From an uncultured Bacteroides sp. (lineage in GTDB: Bacteria; Bacteroidota; Bacteroidia; Bacteroidales; Bacteroidaceae), in contig NZ_CAUFUE010000051.1 in assembly GCF_959029255.1 (NCBI RefSeq), forward strand, positions 1 to 5,604: a stretch of DNA of 5,604 nt, given 5' to 3'. The notes beneath the pieces are model-generated. The model worked only from the letters and a program-made list of their open reading frames with translations, was not told the DNA's origin and searched no databases. The position numbers were made by a program, and so were the translations under genes. The first letter of the stretch is position 1; each line of letters starts with the position of its first letter. This document shows, one piece after another, positions 5,575 through 5,604 of the stretch.

Positions 5575-5604
5575 ATGCTTTTGTTCGAAATAAAATAAAA
5601 TAAA

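Noticed and set aside
5585..5604. AT-rich pentamer run (AATAA/AAATA type) at the right edge.
   Set aside because: Too short and cut by the window edge; it is ordinary AT-rich upstream DNA near a promoter.

Overview
The window looks like a chromosomal piece of a Bacteroides-type member of the Bacteroidota. This rests on the protein families (a DUF4221-like lipoprotein, a flavodiiron protein, a TIGR01212-type radical SAM protein), AT-rich intergenic DNA, weak or absent Shine-Dalgarno sequences, and matches to the Bacteroides -7 promoter box TAnnTTTG ahead of several genes. The species cannot be fixed from the sequence alone.

Left part (1-1923): a broken, accessory-looking area. At the left edge a fragment that I do not recognise reads leftward out of the window. 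A breakpoint near 109-112 separates it from the last 145 codons of an AlbA_2/HATPase_c_4 ('RecG C-terminal-like') regulator, which has lost its N-terminal part. Converging on that remnant is a complete DUF4221-type lipoprotein gene on the minus strand. It is followed by a 183-bp divergent spacer.

Middle (1924-2508): a minimal nucleotidyltransferase of the MntA antitoxin type on the plus strand, with no HEPN toxin gene beside it. The 249-bp spacer after it is dense in structure. It holds five copies of the heptamer GCAGATA/TATCTGC arranged as two hairpins, then a 69-bp imperfect palindrome whose arms are each built from three 9-10-nt repeats, then a terminator-like hairpin for the opposite strand.

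Right part (2509-5604): three intact minus-strand genes in one direction: a YhcC/TIGR01212 radical SAM protein, then an FprA-type flavodiiron protein, then glucosamine-6-phosphate deaminase (nagB). The gaps are 62 and 37 bp, so co-transcription is possible. A perfect TAnnTTTG box ahead of the first gene and another ahead of fprA, plus a one-mismatch box ahead of nagB, suggest nested promoters. The three activities (an Fe-S radical enzyme, O2/NO detoxification, amino-sugar catabolism) do not form one obvious pathway. I see no clear undescribed system; the most notable items are the orphan MntA, the structured spacer behind it, and the truncation junction at the left.
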